Below, one piece after another: positions 28,901-37,309 of a stretch of DNA of 64,000 bases. The translations under genes were made by a program, and so were the position numbers. Origin of the DNA: Bacteroidales bacterium (GTDB taxonomy: Bacteria > Bacteroidota > Bacteroidia > Bacteroidales > UBA10428). Numbering within the stretch: position 1 is the stretch's first letter; each line of letters starts with the position of its first letter. The notes under the pieces were generated by a model. It had not been told where the DNA came from. It searched no databases and saw only the letters and a program-made list of their open reading frames with translations. The DNA is taken from the NCBI GenBank assembly GCA_016926235.1, contig JAFGOZ010000373.1, positions 27,594-91,593 of the forward strand, written 5' to 3'.

Positions 28901-29225
28901 GACTAAAACAGTTATTCGCAATCTCCTGAATAATGCAATTAAATTCACACCTGCAGGTGGTGCAATAATAATATCCTCCCAGGAAAACGCCAATAGTATT
29001 ACTATTACAATTTCTGATAATGGCATTGGTATGGCACAGGAAATTCTGGATAGCCTTTTCGATTTAAATAGCAGCCTTTCAAGAGAAAGTACAGATGGAG
29101 AAAAGGGTTCAGGTTTAGGTCTTATACTGTGTAACGAGTTTATACAGATTAACGGTGGCAAACTAATTGTTGAAAGCGAAAAGGGAAAAGGAAGTACTTT
29201 TTCCTTTAACCTGCCAAGAGCCTGA
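25911..29225 (+). CDS. Periplasmic beta-propeller sensor histidine kinase (Reg_prop/Y_Y_Y)
   Basis: 1104-aa membrane sensor of the hybrid two-component type found in Bacteroidota. A signal peptide (...ITAFPQ) is followed by ~700 residues of two-bladed Reg_prop propeller, seen as repeats such as GFIWIGTQDGLNRFDGY and NLWVGTNKGLNLFNN. A Y_Y_Y domain ends in YKMEGFDENWHPA...NLDPGEYIFKV. One TM helix (WGFKAVVSVIVISLFIGFYL, ~res 775-795) and a coiled coil lead to HisKA (MFSIIGHDLTSPFNIIIGFS) and HATPase_c (RNLLNNAIKFTPAGG, DNGIGM, GEKGSGLGLILCNEF). Unlike full hybrids it has no receiver or AraC domain. A lone receiver protein follows 130 bp later. Confidence 0.93.
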   Translation: MKKTLIFYIYIISIITAFPQLSERNFKSLGKSEGLSNSMTTCIVQDTTGFIWIGTQDGLNRFDGYTIKIYKHIDNDTTSLPDNYIRNLYIDPEGIMWIGTNAGICRYEVEYDEFSTIEPNINTSEYEQLIVTDISGYTKDKIFFCNGNTLFYFNKSDNYIRQYLRVETGEIISFLFDESNQLWIGTTHDGGLYHFDENGNLLKRYLYKKDNKNSISANSIFDIAYFNKKIWIGTTGGGINALNLETGEINRYPYSNEYESYINQIYIDKDEQLWTCGYTGLKIYNEAIGQFIPFSVISDEDFTIKLSVTAIFQDKQGNYWTLHAPGGIGLSTVGKGFESYNDKNRDWSLTTPNVSAIAEDDIGNLWLANPFNGIEVFYWDTGKKKSFNWDPKNPYSLGGGATLALYRDIEKMWIGTNHGGLQYFEPAKNRFISYKNNPEDPLSIANNDIRSIAIDHDRNIWVCVHGKGIDKLDVKTNTFTHYNEKNSNLSNNWTFDVIQTQDKDIWVATAWELCRLEYGSQNFTSYYSVQNDTFSLSDNLITDLYEDSKYNLWVGTNKGLNLFNNETNNFKRISGLLKNQTICNILDDEKGNIWVSTKNGLYQLNPENGKCKRYDESDGLLSNEFNYRSGLKNKKGELHFGSIKGFNKFNPDKLVINIQKPPVVFTALKIFNNEVSYKTDPSILSKHISMADHIVLKHEQNVITIDFVALNMIHPEKNMYKYKMEGFDENWHPATYKREATYTNLDPGEYIFKVIASNNDGIWNEEGASIKITITPPWWMTWGFKAVVSVIVISLFIGFYLIRTNQIRLQRLILAKTVRERTKELNEKNSQLNEQTQNLMHANALLEERQKQILKQTEELKAKSDELLKANHELLKLNNTKDRMFSIIGHDLTSPFNIIIGFSEAFAKGIAGISKDRQIKMATSIYNASRQAYSLLQNLLNWSKSQTNQIKYSPEKLNLEYVLQDAISLFSLKIEEKNLHVNLIIERGTFVYADENMTKTVIRNLLNNAIKFTPAGGAIIISSQENANSITITISDNGIGMAQEILDSLFDLNSSLSRESTDGEKGSGLGLILCNEFIQINGGKLIVESEKGKGSTFSFNLPRA

Positions 29226-29325
29226 TTGATAAAGCTTAAATAAGTATTTAAAAATTCGGATAAGTCAAAAAATAATCGTAACTTATGATTCTAATTTCAC
29301 CCTGATTTACAGGTGAAAATGTCCA

Positions 29326-29333
29326 TATTTTTG
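29326..29333 (+). promoter_or_regulatory. Putative -7 box (TATTTTTG) for the receiver gene
   Basis: TATTTTTG matches TAnnTTTG and lies 22 bp before the ATG at 29356. It suggests that the receiver gene has its own promoter in addition to any read-through from the kinase. Confidence 0.4.
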
Positions 29334-29355
29334 CATTACTTAAAAACAAGTAATT

Positions 29356-29715
29356 ATGCATAGAATATTGGTTGCCGATAAGTCAGAAAGTTCCCGCATT
29401 ATTCTAAAGGCAGTTCTGAAAGATGAGGGATATACTGTCATCCTTACTGACAATCCTTTTCATGTTAATTACTTTATTTGCAAAGAAAATCCGGACCTGC
29501 TTATAACAGAAGTAGTCTGGCCTAAAATAAACACACTACATTACCTTGATACTGTTATAAGGATATGCAATAAGCCTATTATCATCCATACAGAAGTAAA
29601 AGACCTGAAAGCTATAAAGCAATTCATTAACATTGGAGCCAATGATTATTTACCAAAGCCTTTACAGGCAGATATTCTTCTTAAAATGGTAAAGGAATAT
29701 ACCGTGCATTATTAG
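29356..29715 (+). CDS. Stand-alone receiver-domain protein with Glu at the phospho-acceptor site
   Basis: 119-aa CheY-like receiver domain with no output domain. The fold markers are present: RILVADKSES after beta-1, PDLLITEVVWP around beta-3, PIIIHTE with the conserved Thr79, and NDYLPKP with the conserved Lys101. The usual phospho-acceptor Asp is Glu52 (the E of ITEVVWP), and the acidic pair after beta-1 is reduced to Asp8-Lys9. Phosphorylation by the normal chemistry is therefore doubtful, and Glu may mimic the phosphorylated state. It follows the propeller kinase by 130 bp and could be its partner or a decoy. The call on the fold is firm; the role is not. Confidence 0.8.
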   Translation: MHRILVADKSESSRIILKAVLKDEGYTVILTDNPFHVNYFICKENPDLLITEVVWPKINTLHYLDTVIRICNKPIIIHTEVKDLKAIKQFINIGANDYLPKPLQADILLKMVKEYTVHY

Positions 29716-29918
29716 CTTATAAAAATCCAACAAAAAAATACTTACACGAACCCCATACTGAATAAAATGCCTCATTCCGATAAAAATGAAATAATTTTGC
29801 GCTGTAATTCAATACTTTAAAAAAAAATATCAAAAAAAAGTACTTAACGCTGTTACTTTTTCGTTAATATTAGCGTCCTACGATAAATTTCGTATTTAAT
29901 ATTATAAATCTTTATTCA

Positions 29919-32414
29919 ATGAACTTAATTTTCTTAGTAGCATTAAAAACCTTAATTGCAGGTATTTTTATCTCAGTTCTTCTATACTCTTTAATTAGTG
30001 ATAATAAGCAAAACAAAGTTGTGCCTCTTTTACTATTTCTCCTATGTATACCATCAATCACAACGTTAGCACAATCCAAGGGAAGTATTAATGGGACTAT
30101 TATTGACAGCGATACAAAAAGTCCTATTGGTTATTCTTCCATTGCTTTATATACTGTGGGGGATTCTAACTTGGTTTCTGGTGTAATTAGTAATGAGAAT
30201 GGTGATTTTCTTTTAGCAGATGTGCCCCAGGGAGATTATTATATTGATATTAGTTATATGGGCTATCAAAAAACATCAAAAAATAATATAAAAATAAGTA
30301 ACGAATCCTCATCATATAATGTTGGCACCGTAGAGTTAGCAAAAGAAGTAAAACAACTCGAAGAGGTGGAAATTAAAGGTGAAATGTTAAAAGCCAAAGA
30401 AGAAGTAGACAGAACTGTATATGTGGTAAATTCCGATATGGCGGCAGCTGCTCATTCCGGCCTCGAAATATTGAGACAAGTCCCAACTGTAGCAGTGGAT
30501 TTTCAAAATAACATCTCTATAAACGGTAGTTCAAACATTCTAATATTCGTTGATGGAAAACAACGCGATGGGGATTATCTTGCTCAACTAAATCCTGCTT
30601 CAATCGAAAAAATTGAAGTTATGGATAATCCTTCTGCAAAATATAATGCAGATGTAAGCGCTGTTCTTTTTGTTATAACCAAAAAAGAGGCCAGGTTAGG
30701 TATAACAGGCAGGTTTGAAGCTGAAGCACCAGTGAGTCCGCAGAAAATCAGCAATAATTCTGCTAACCTGGAATGGGGTTACTCCAACATACGCGTATTT
30801 GCTTCATGGCATATGCATTACGAAAGTTTTGAGGATGTAGGAATAAACTCCGAAAGGGTATCAGACATCGATAATATTCATACCATATTAGAGCAAAATG
30901 GACTAGGGACTGGAACATTCGCTAATCAAAAATTTCACTACGGGATGGACTATTTTATTAATGATAAAAACTCTCTAAGCTTTTATGGCAATTACAGGCC
31001 GCCCTCACTAGACCAGGAAATGAAGGGAAGGACAACCAGCAGTCTAATTGAAGATGGCAGTATTATCAATTATTTTGTTGCGGAGAATTCTGAGGATAAT
31101 AATAATGTATCATCCTATTATTCTGTATTTTATAAACACTCATTTAATAAAACGGCTCATGAATTAACTGCCGATATCAACTATTATAATTATGACGGGA
31201 CGAATAAAAGCTTTTATAATACTCAATACTATATGCCCGATATGATCACCCCTTTCGATGACCTGATATTCAGGGATGAAACCACGGATAATCAAAGAAG
31301 CCGATTGCGCTTTAAAACAGACTATTCACATCCGGTCAATGAGTATCTGAAAATTGAAATAGGTTATGAAGGTGAAATACAGTGGTACGACAATAAGTTT
31401 TATGTTACAAATGACGAGCTTGCAGACCAGCTTGAATATGACGAATTTCGCAATGCAGGATATGTAAGCTTAGCCGGAAAATGGAACAAACTCTCCTACC
31501 AGGGAGGCTTGCGATATGAAGATGCTAACATCTTAATTAATAATGATACCACAGCTGATTATTATTGTGTATTACCGCAGTTTAATATTAATTATAAGTT
31601 TAATAAGGAAAATTCCATCAAATTTAGCTATCGTAAGTCTATTGACAGGCCGGGTATTGGTGATCTGAATCCGTTTGTAAGGTATTCTGACTCTTTACAT
31701 CTTTCAAGAGGAAACCCAGAGCTTGATCCGCGCTATAAGCATAAATTAGAATTATCCTATACCAGAAATATTGGAAGCAATTTCGTAACTCCTTCTGTAT
31801 ACATGTATTACTTTGATAATATGTTTAATTCGATAGTAACGATAAATGAAAATAATGTTTCAGAATCATACGTGGATAATGTTGGAGAAGGTTTTGAATA
31901 CGGGATGTCTGTACGAGGCGGATTCCAGGTATTTAAATTCTGGAGGTTAAATCCTGATATTACCGGCTTTTACAAAGAATTGCATGCAGTTAATGATGCA
32001 GGTATTTATGACATCCCTGACCAGGATATGTATTCCTGGAGAGGTGGTCTGACTTCCCTGATGTTTTTCCCGAAAGATTTTATGTTGATTTTTTATGGTT
32101 ATTATGCCAGTCCAAATATTGATCCACAACGGACAAACTCAAGATCTCCTGTTTACATTTTAGCTGTGCAAAAGTCTTTCATGAAGCAGGCGGCACAGGT
32201 AAGTGCTTTTACATACCTTCCATTTACGAAAGAATTTACAGCTGAAAAAACAGTATATGAAGGAAGGGATTTTACTCAGACTTCTGAGTTTACAATTCCT
32301 CCAAGAACTTTGTTTACAATAAGATTGAGCTATAAATTTAATTATGGGAACAAGGTAAAGAAAATTGAGAGAGACAAAAATACAGATGAAGATAACGGTG
32401 GAGGATTATTTTAA
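29919..32414 (+). CDS. TonB-dependent receptor-like outer-membrane protein (OMP_b-brl_3 type)
   Basis: 831-aa outer-membrane beta-barrel protein. After a long hydrophobic N-terminus ending in TTLAQ comes a carboxypeptidase-regulatory-like domain (GSINGTIIDSDTKSPIGYSS...GDFLLADVPQGDYYI). A plug-like domain (LRQVPTVAVDFQNNISINGS, LNPASIEKIEVMDNPSAKYN) and a ~550-residue barrel follow (KIEIGYEGEIQWYDNKFYV; FSYRKSIDRPGIGDLNPFV). It is the OMP_b-brl_3/outer membrane beta-barrel family rather than a SusC, and no SusD neighbour exists. The ligand is unknown. The N-terminus carries an extra hydrophobic segment ahead of the likely signal peptide, so the start may be imperfect. Confidence 0.86.
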   Translation: MNLIFLVALKTLIAGIFISVLLYSLISDNKQNKVVPLLLFLLCIPSITTLAQSKGSINGTIIDSDTKSPIGYSSIALYTVGDSNLVSGVISNENGDFLLADVPQGDYYIDISYMGYQKTSKNNIKISNESSSYNVGTVELAKEVKQLEEVEIKGEMLKAKEEVDRTVYVVNSDMAAAAHSGLEILRQVPTVAVDFQNNISINGSSNILIFVDGKQRDGDYLAQLNPASIEKIEVMDNPSAKYNADVSAVLFVITKKEARLGITGRFEAEAPVSPQKISNNSANLEWGYSNIRVFASWHMHYESFEDVGINSERVSDIDNIHTILEQNGLGTGTFANQKFHYGMDYFINDKNSLSFYGNYRPPSLDQEMKGRTTSSLIEDGSIINYFVAENSEDNNNVSSYYSVFYKHSFNKTAHELTADINYYNYDGTNKSFYNTQYYMPDMITPFDDLIFRDETTDNQRSRLRFKTDYSHPVNEYLKIEIGYEGEIQWYDNKFYVTNDELADQLEYDEFRNAGYVSLAGKWNKLSYQGGLRYEDANILINNDTTADYYCVLPQFNINYKFNKENSIKFSYRKSIDRPGIGDLNPFVRYSDSLHLSRGNPELDPRYKHKLELSYTRNIGSNFVTPSVYMYYFDNMFNSIVTINENNVSESYVDNVGEGFEYGMSVRGGFQVFKFWRLNPDITGFYKELHAVNDAGIYDIPDQDMYSWRGGLTSLMFFPKDFMLIFYGYYASPNIDPQRTNSRSPVYILAVQKSFMKQAAQVSAFTYLPFTKEFTAEKTVYEGRDFTQTSEFTIPPRTLFTIRLSYKFNYGNKVKKIERDKNTDEDNGGGLF

Positions 32415-32465
32415 AATACTCATCTCATAGTGTAATTTGGTTTAGGTTTGGTTTATTTTTAAGGG

Positions 32466-32506
32466 AAAAACGCTGGCGGGTTTATTAGGTTATGCCAGCG
32501 TTTTTT
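32466..32506. terminator. Intrinsic terminator after the receptor gene
   Basis: CGCTGGC (32471-32477) pairs with GCCAGCG (32494-32500). The stem extends through flanking A-run/T-run pairs and is followed by TTTTTT. It lies about 50 bp after the stop of the receptor gene and can work in both directions. Confidence 0.8.
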
Positions 32507-32547
32507 ATTTAAGAATTCGGTTTTGGAATTATTCCAATATCTAACCA

Positions 32548-32672
32548 GTGTCATTTCAGTTATGAACTTTCTATAAATTCATCCGATGACCCTAAGGCCA
32601 ATTGAAAACATAAAGTAACAATTATAAGTCATCGGATGAATAATACATGACATTTTAGGATTGACATGACAC
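32548..32672. repeat. Nested inverted-repeat element, ~125 bp (MITE-like)
   Basis: Outer arms GTGTCAT (32548-32554) and ATGACAC (32666-32672) enclose perfect 14-bp inner arms ATTCATCCGATGAC (32577-32590) and GTCATCGGATGAAT (32628-32641), which are 37 bp apart. The element sits between two convergent genes. No coding content is seen. It could be a small non-autonomous mobile element, a regulator-binding palindrome or a long RNA hairpin. Confidence 0.6.
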
Positions 32673-32681
32673 TAACTAACA

Positions 32682-33686
32682 TTAGCAAAATATTACCACT
32701 TTTTTATTAATGATACTATTATATGCTTCTATAATGATCTTTAGCGTATTCCTGGCATCACAAAGATTTGAGAGAGGTTCACATCTGTTTTCAATAGTTT
32801 CAATAAATACTTTTGCTTGATTTTTAAAGGAATTCCCATAATCTACATCATCATTCAACCTCTCTCCATTTACATAAAGTGCATCGGTAATAACTAAATT
32901 TCCTCTATTTCCTAGAATGCGTATCCCATTTATTCCTTGTCCGTGGTTTGAAGCCCACGACTGCATAATAGAACATGCTGAACCATCGGCATATTGCATA
33001 TTAATTTGAGCCGTATCCTCTGCAGAGATATGTTTTAAGATTATGTTAGATGAAAAGGCCTGTAACGCTACAGGCATACCAAATAAAAAGATACTCTGAT
33101 AAATCAAATGATGTCCGCTGTCCATCAACGCTCCTCCTGAGGCCAGTTTTTTATCTGTTCTCCAACCCTTTTGATGATTTTCACTAATAGAGTAAGATTC
33201 AATAATAGATGAATGAATGATAGCCCCCAGAAGCCCACTAACTATAATCTCCTTTGCTTTTTGCAACGCTCCTTTATAAACAAAATTATGCCCGGGAAAA
33301 ACTTCCTTTCCAGTTATATTGCTAAGCTTCTCAATTTCATCGATTTGATCTAACTTAGTAACCATTGGTTTTTCGACTAAAAGATGCTTTCCTGCATTTA
33401 AGCCCTTAATAATCTGTTGAAAATGATAAGGATCAATACTCCCGATTATAATCGCATCAATGGATTCATCCTCTACCATCTCTTCGTAACTACTATAGGC
33501 TTTGCAATTGAACTGGTAACTTTTATCCATCAATTGTTTTTTTTGTCTTTCCTGTTGAGTAGCATCACCATAGAAATCACGGCATATCCCTGCTATCTCG
33601 ACATTTTCAATGGTTGAAAATCCATGAAAATGAAGATCAGAAATGAAGCCGGTGCCGGCAATTCCTATTCTTAATTTAGATTTTAT
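32682..33686 (-). CDS. Gfo/Idh/MocA family oxidoreductase lacking a canonical start codon
   Basis: NAD(P)-dependent sugar oxidoreductase of about 334 aa when read from 33686. The Rossmann motif RIGIAGTGFISDLHFHGFS lies upstream of the first possible TTG/ATG codons (33528-33533). A start there would delete the cofactor-binding loop and leave 283 aa. The frame opens after a TGA and has GCA ATA AAA TCT AAA TTA AGA ATA GGA, with no ATG, GTG or TTG. ATA at 33684-33686 is where the ATG would be expected. The rest is typical: VEKPMVTKLDQIDEI, GHNFVYKG, GGALMDSGHHLIYQS. It is the last gene of the GPH-GH94-GH130 operon, 45 bp after GH130. It is either translated from ATA or recently start-inactivated. 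Confidence 0.75.
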   Translation of the reverse strand: MKSKLRIGIAGTGFISDLHFHGFSTIENVEIAGICRDFYGDATQQERQKKQLMDKSYQFNCKAYSSYEEMVEDESIDAIIIGSIDPYHFQQIIKGLNAGKHLLVEKPMVTKLDQIDEIEKLSNITGKEVFPGHNFVYKGALQKAKEIIVSGLLGAIIHSSIIESYSISENHQKGWRTDKKLASGGALMDSGHHLIYQSIFLFGMPVALQAFSSNIILKHISAEDTAQINMQYADGSACSIMQSWASNHGQGINGIRILGNRGNLVITDALYVNGERLNDDVDYGNSFKNQAKVFIETIENRCEPLSNLCDARNTLKIIIEAYNSIINKKVVIFC

Positions 33687-33731
33687 TGCTCAATATTTTT
33701 TATTTCACGTATAGACAGCAAAGATTTCATA

Positions 33732-34727
33732 TCATTTCACATCCTCATGATGCATCTTTACAAAGTCGATAACCTCGTCAACATAACCGAAAGCAAGGGC
33801 AGTATATGTATCGGCAGCCCCATAGTATATTGCTATTCGTCCGGTTTCAGCATCATATAGATTCTGACAGGGAAATGTAACATTAGGGACAAAACCTACT
33901 GTTTCATAATCTTTCTCCGGTGTAAACATATAGTCCCCACAACGATAAAGCACTTTTGAGGGATTATTTATATCCAGTATTACAGCACTAAAGCTATAAA
34001 CAAAACCATTACAAGTATTTGAAACCCCGTGATAAAAGAGCAGCCAGCCTTCCGTAGTTTCAACCGGTACAGGACCACCTCCAATTTTAGTGCCCTGCCA
34101 CCAGCCTTTGCCACCTTTGCCCATTACCCACTTGTGGTTACCCCAGTGGATCATATCAGGACTTTCCGAAATAAAAATATCTCCAAATGGCGTATGTCCA
34201 CTATCACTGGGCCGACTCAGCAACAAATATTTACCATTTATTTTTCTCGGAAAAAGCACTCCATTCCGGTTAAATGGCATGAGTGGGTTGGGTAGTCGTA
34301 TCCACTTTTTAAAATCCTGTGTTTTCCCCAAGCCAATCGATGCACCATGCATATCGTCGCACCATACCACATAGTACCAGTCATCAATTTTCACAAAACG
34401 GGGATCATATCCATAACTTATAGGATTTGGTTTGCCGTTTTCATCCACCCAGGGAATTACGTTATCATCAATAATAAAATCAAATCCATTTCTACTAGTG
34501 CCAAAATGGATATTGGCTCTTCCATTTTTATGGTCAGCCCGAAAAACTCCAACAAACTCTCCTTTGTATGGAAGAACAGCACTATTGTATATCCTGGCTG
34601 TTGAAGGAGTAGGATTCCATCCTATTATGGGATTTTTACTATATCTCCAAAGAACATCTGTACATCCTTTTGGCCTGTCTTCCCAGGGAAGGCTTGGTAA
34701 TGCTTCTCCTATTATTGTCTTTTTCAT
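33732..34727 (-). CDS. GH130 glycoside phosphorylase (beta-mannoside type)
   Basis: 331-aa cytoplasmic five-bladed propeller phosphorylase, which cleaves beta-mannosidic bonds with phosphate to give mannose 1-phosphate. Family features are SLPWEDRPKGCTDVLWRYS, then NPIIGWNPTPSTARIYNSAV, GEFVGVFRADHKNGRANIHFG, and YGYDPRFVKIDDWYYVVWCDD, whose Asp acts as proton donor. WWQGTKIGGGPVPVETTEGW and ESPDMIHWGNHKWVM follow. The opening resembles mannosylglucose or mannooligosaccharide phosphorylases, but the exact acceptor cannot be fixed by eye. It is in one operon with GH94 (108-bp gap upstream) and the Gfo/Idh gene. Confidence 0.88.
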   Translation of the reverse strand: MKKTIIGEALPSLPWEDRPKGCTDVLWRYSKNPIIGWNPTPSTARIYNSAVLPYKGEFVGVFRADHKNGRANIHFGTSRNGFDFIIDDNVIPWVDENGKPNPISYGYDPRFVKIDDWYYVVWCDDMHGASIGLGKTQDFKKWIRLPNPLMPFNRNGVLFPRKINGKYLLLSRPSDSGHTPFGDIFISESPDMIHWGNHKWVMGKGGKGWWQGTKIGGGPVPVETTEGWLLFYHGVSNTCNGFVYSFSAVILDINNPSKVLYRCGDYMFTPEKDYETVGFVPNVTFPCQNLYDAETGRIAIYYGAADTYTALAFGYVDEVIDFVKMHHEDVK

Positions 34728-34835
34728 TTATATTATGTTTTTTCAATTTGCTTTAATGGGATTTAGGTTTTTATGAATTTAGAGCTAAAAAAAACCTAAA
34801 ACACTAAAAAAAAGGTTCACAAAATTCGAAATGAA

Positions 34836-37229
34836 TTAGCCCATATACACAATCACCTCATTTTGCGCTTTCAATTGATTAAAAGCAATATAATTGCCTT
34901 CAATCTTACTTCCGTTACAAACGATGTGCTGAACTCCCTTCATTACCTGCTTTTCATTTACAACCTTTATTTCAAGCATTTTATTCCTGAAGCGGCGTTT
35001 CATTTTAAATTCTTTCCAGCTAGCAGGAATGCAGGGATCAATTTTAATTCCCTGATATTGAGGCTGCAGTCCCAAAATAAATTGGGATACCGAATAGTAA
35101 GCCCATGTAGCAGCCCCCGTAAGCCATGGCAAACGTGAAGCCCCAAACCGCGGGCTGTAATTACTATGCGTCGACTGACTGTATACATAAGGTTCAATCT
35201 GACGTATTTCGGCCTTCGTATTGAATGAGGCCGGCATATAGGCCCTGAAGTAATCATAGGCTTGCTGGCCATTACCAAGCATGGCTTCAGCTATAATAGA
35301 CCAGCCCTGGGTATGACAGAAGATTGCTCCATTTTCTTTCATTCCTTTATTAAAAAGAGGTGCTTTTACAACATTGATGTCAGCTTTCTCATAGGGTGGA
35401 TCAATAATGGCGATACCATATTCAGTAGCTAATTTACTTTTTACCGCATCCATTATTTTGCGTCCACGAACTTTGTCTGCATGTCCACTGAGCACAGCCC
35501 ATGATTGCGGGTTTTGCCAAAGTGCTCCTTCTTCATCATTTCTGGCCCCATATTTTGTACCATCATCTTTATAGGCACGTAAGTACCATTCGCCATCCCA
35601 GGCATACTTTTCAAGGTTTTCATCTAATTTGACCAAATGATTTTTCGCCCATGAAATCTCGCTATTCAATTTTAACGTGTCGCAAATTTCAATATAGGTC
35701 GCCAAAGCAAATCTTAGCTGTAATGCGACAAATACGGACTCTCCTTTATAGCCAAGTACCAGACAATCGTTCCAGTCAGCTGCTAAACCACAAGGTAAAC
35801 CGTGAGCCCCTGAGTGATGTAGGTTAAACTCAATGGCCCTCCTCATATGCCCCAATACAGTATCCTCCCCTTCATCAGCATAGGGCAGTATCTTATTAAA
35901 GAAATCAATATTCCCTGTTTCTTTTATGTAAGCAGGAATAGTATTAAATAACCACATGCAATCGTCACTGCGATATTCTTTATCATCCGGTTTTCCCATT
36001 TCTCCGGGTTCATGAGAAAATGGTTTAACAACCGGCATTGCTCCTCCGGTTGAAACCTGGCCTGTAATCATTAATTCCAGTCGTTCTCTTGCATCTTCAG
36101 GTATTGTATGAAGCACGCCCAGCATATCCTGTACAGTATCCCTGTAACCCAGTCCGTCCCGCTCTCCTGCATAAACCAGGCTGGCAGCCCTTGACCATGC
36201 ATATGTAATAAGGCAATTGTATGGATTCCACATGTTCACCATACTGTTAAATTCCAGATCCGGGGTTTCTACGCTAAACCCTTCAATACGGCTATGCCAA
36301 TAATTTTTTAATTCATCAAGTTCTTTTTTAACAGTATTAATGTCGCTGGCATGCTTTACTGCCTGTGCACCACGCTTCTCAGCCCTTCCAACACCCATTA
36401 CAACTACAAACTCTTTGCTTTCACCAGGTTTTAATTCAACATCAATTTGCATTACACCACAACCATTATCTCCAAATGCTATGGAATTGGTGCATTCCCC
36501 GTTTTCAATCACACGGGGATTGGTATACGAACGATGTACTCCAAGAAAAACATCCCTGTCGGTATCGTAACCACTTATTTCTGCTCCGGCAATTCCCAGA
36601 AAAGTGTGCCGGTTCTGATGGTTGGGATCAAACTCATCATCCAAACCCGGTAAAAACACATTGATGCCATGATCAATGATATTATCCTTCACATCCATAC
36701 GGAGGATATACTGGGTATATTGAATATTGATAAGGTCCATCCATAACTGCCACTCATTAGTATATTCTACGAATGTAAACGCACGAAGTTTACGCGGTTT
36801 ATCACTATTATTAGTTATTCTGGAAACCCAATATTCGTATTCTTTTCCTAATGGAACAAAATATGTGATTTCCGATTGTATGCCGGAATATTCAGAATCA
36901 ATAATTGTATAAGCTGTACCGTGCCTGCAAATGGATTTATATTCCTTCAGATCTTTTCCAACCGGCTGCCATGATGCCGACCAATAGTCGCCTGTATCCA
37001 TATCCCTGAGGTATAGATACCTGCCAGGCTGATCCAGGGGAACTGTATTTGTACGGAAGCGCATAAAGCGCCCTTGTGCTGCCGATTTATAGAAACTATA
37101 ACCACCTGCATTATTCGTAATAATAGCCCCATATACCTTTGAACCCAGATAATTGCTCCATGATGCCGGAGTATCAGGGTTTGTCACCACATATTCTTTA
37201 TTTTTATCGTCAAAATATCCGTATTGCAT
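34836..37229 (-). CDS. GH94 glycoside phosphorylase (cellobiose-phosphorylase-like)
   Basis: 797-aa cytoplasmic phosphorylase of GH94, splitting beta-glucosides such as cellobiose with phosphate to glucose 1-phosphate. The N-terminus MQYGYFDDKNKEYVVTNPD and NYLGSKVYGAIITNNAGGYS, then RDMDTGDYWSASWQPVGK, match cellobiose phosphorylases. In the (alpha/alpha)6 core, GYRDTVQDMLGVLH and HGLPCGLAADWNDCL carry the catalytic Asp of DWND. The C-terminal part has GASRLPWLTGAATWAYYS and YQGIKIDPCIPASWKEF. Length is normal. It follows the GPH symporter by 80 bp, suggesting that imported beta-1,4-glucosides are split phosphorolytically. Confidence 0.92.
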   Translation of the reverse strand: MQYGYFDDKNKEYVVTNPDTPASWSNYLGSKVYGAIITNNAGGYSFYKSAAQGRFMRFRTNTVPLDQPGRYLYLRDMDTGDYWSASWQPVGKDLKEYKSICRHGTAYTIIDSEYSGIQSEITYFVPLGKEYEYWVSRITNNSDKPRKLRAFTFVEYTNEWQLWMDLINIQYTQYILRMDVKDNIIDHGINVFLPGLDDEFDPNHQNRHTFLGIAGAEISGYDTDRDVFLGVHRSYTNPRVIENGECTNSIAFGDNGCGVMQIDVELKPGESKEFVVVMGVGRAEKRGAQAVKHASDINTVKKELDELKNYWHSRIEGFSVETPDLEFNSMVNMWNPYNCLITYAWSRAASLVYAGERDGLGYRDTVQDMLGVLHTIPEDARERLELMITGQVSTGGAMPVVKPFSHEPGEMGKPDDKEYRSDDCMWLFNTIPAYIKETGNIDFFNKILPYADEGEDTVLGHMRRAIEFNLHHSGAHGLPCGLAADWNDCLVLGYKGESVFVALQLRFALATYIEICDTLKLNSEISWAKNHLVKLDENLEKYAWDGEWYLRAYKDDGTKYGARNDEEGALWQNPQSWAVLSGHADKVRGRKIMDAVKSKLATEYGIAIIDPPYEKADINVVKAPLFNKGMKENGAIFCHTQGWSIIAEAMLGNGQQAYDYFRAYMPASFNTKAEIRQIEPYVYSQSTHSNYSPRFGASRLPWLTGAATWAYYSVSQFILGLQPQYQGIKIDPCIPASWKEFKMKRRFRNKMLEIKVVNEKQVMKGVQHIVCNGSKIEGNYIAFNQLKAQNEVIVYMG

Positions 37230-37309
37230 AATGCAAAATTTTTATGTTAAAACATTGGGATCGCCAAACATATGACAATTATCGCAATATATATTTTTAA
37301 AACTTTTTA

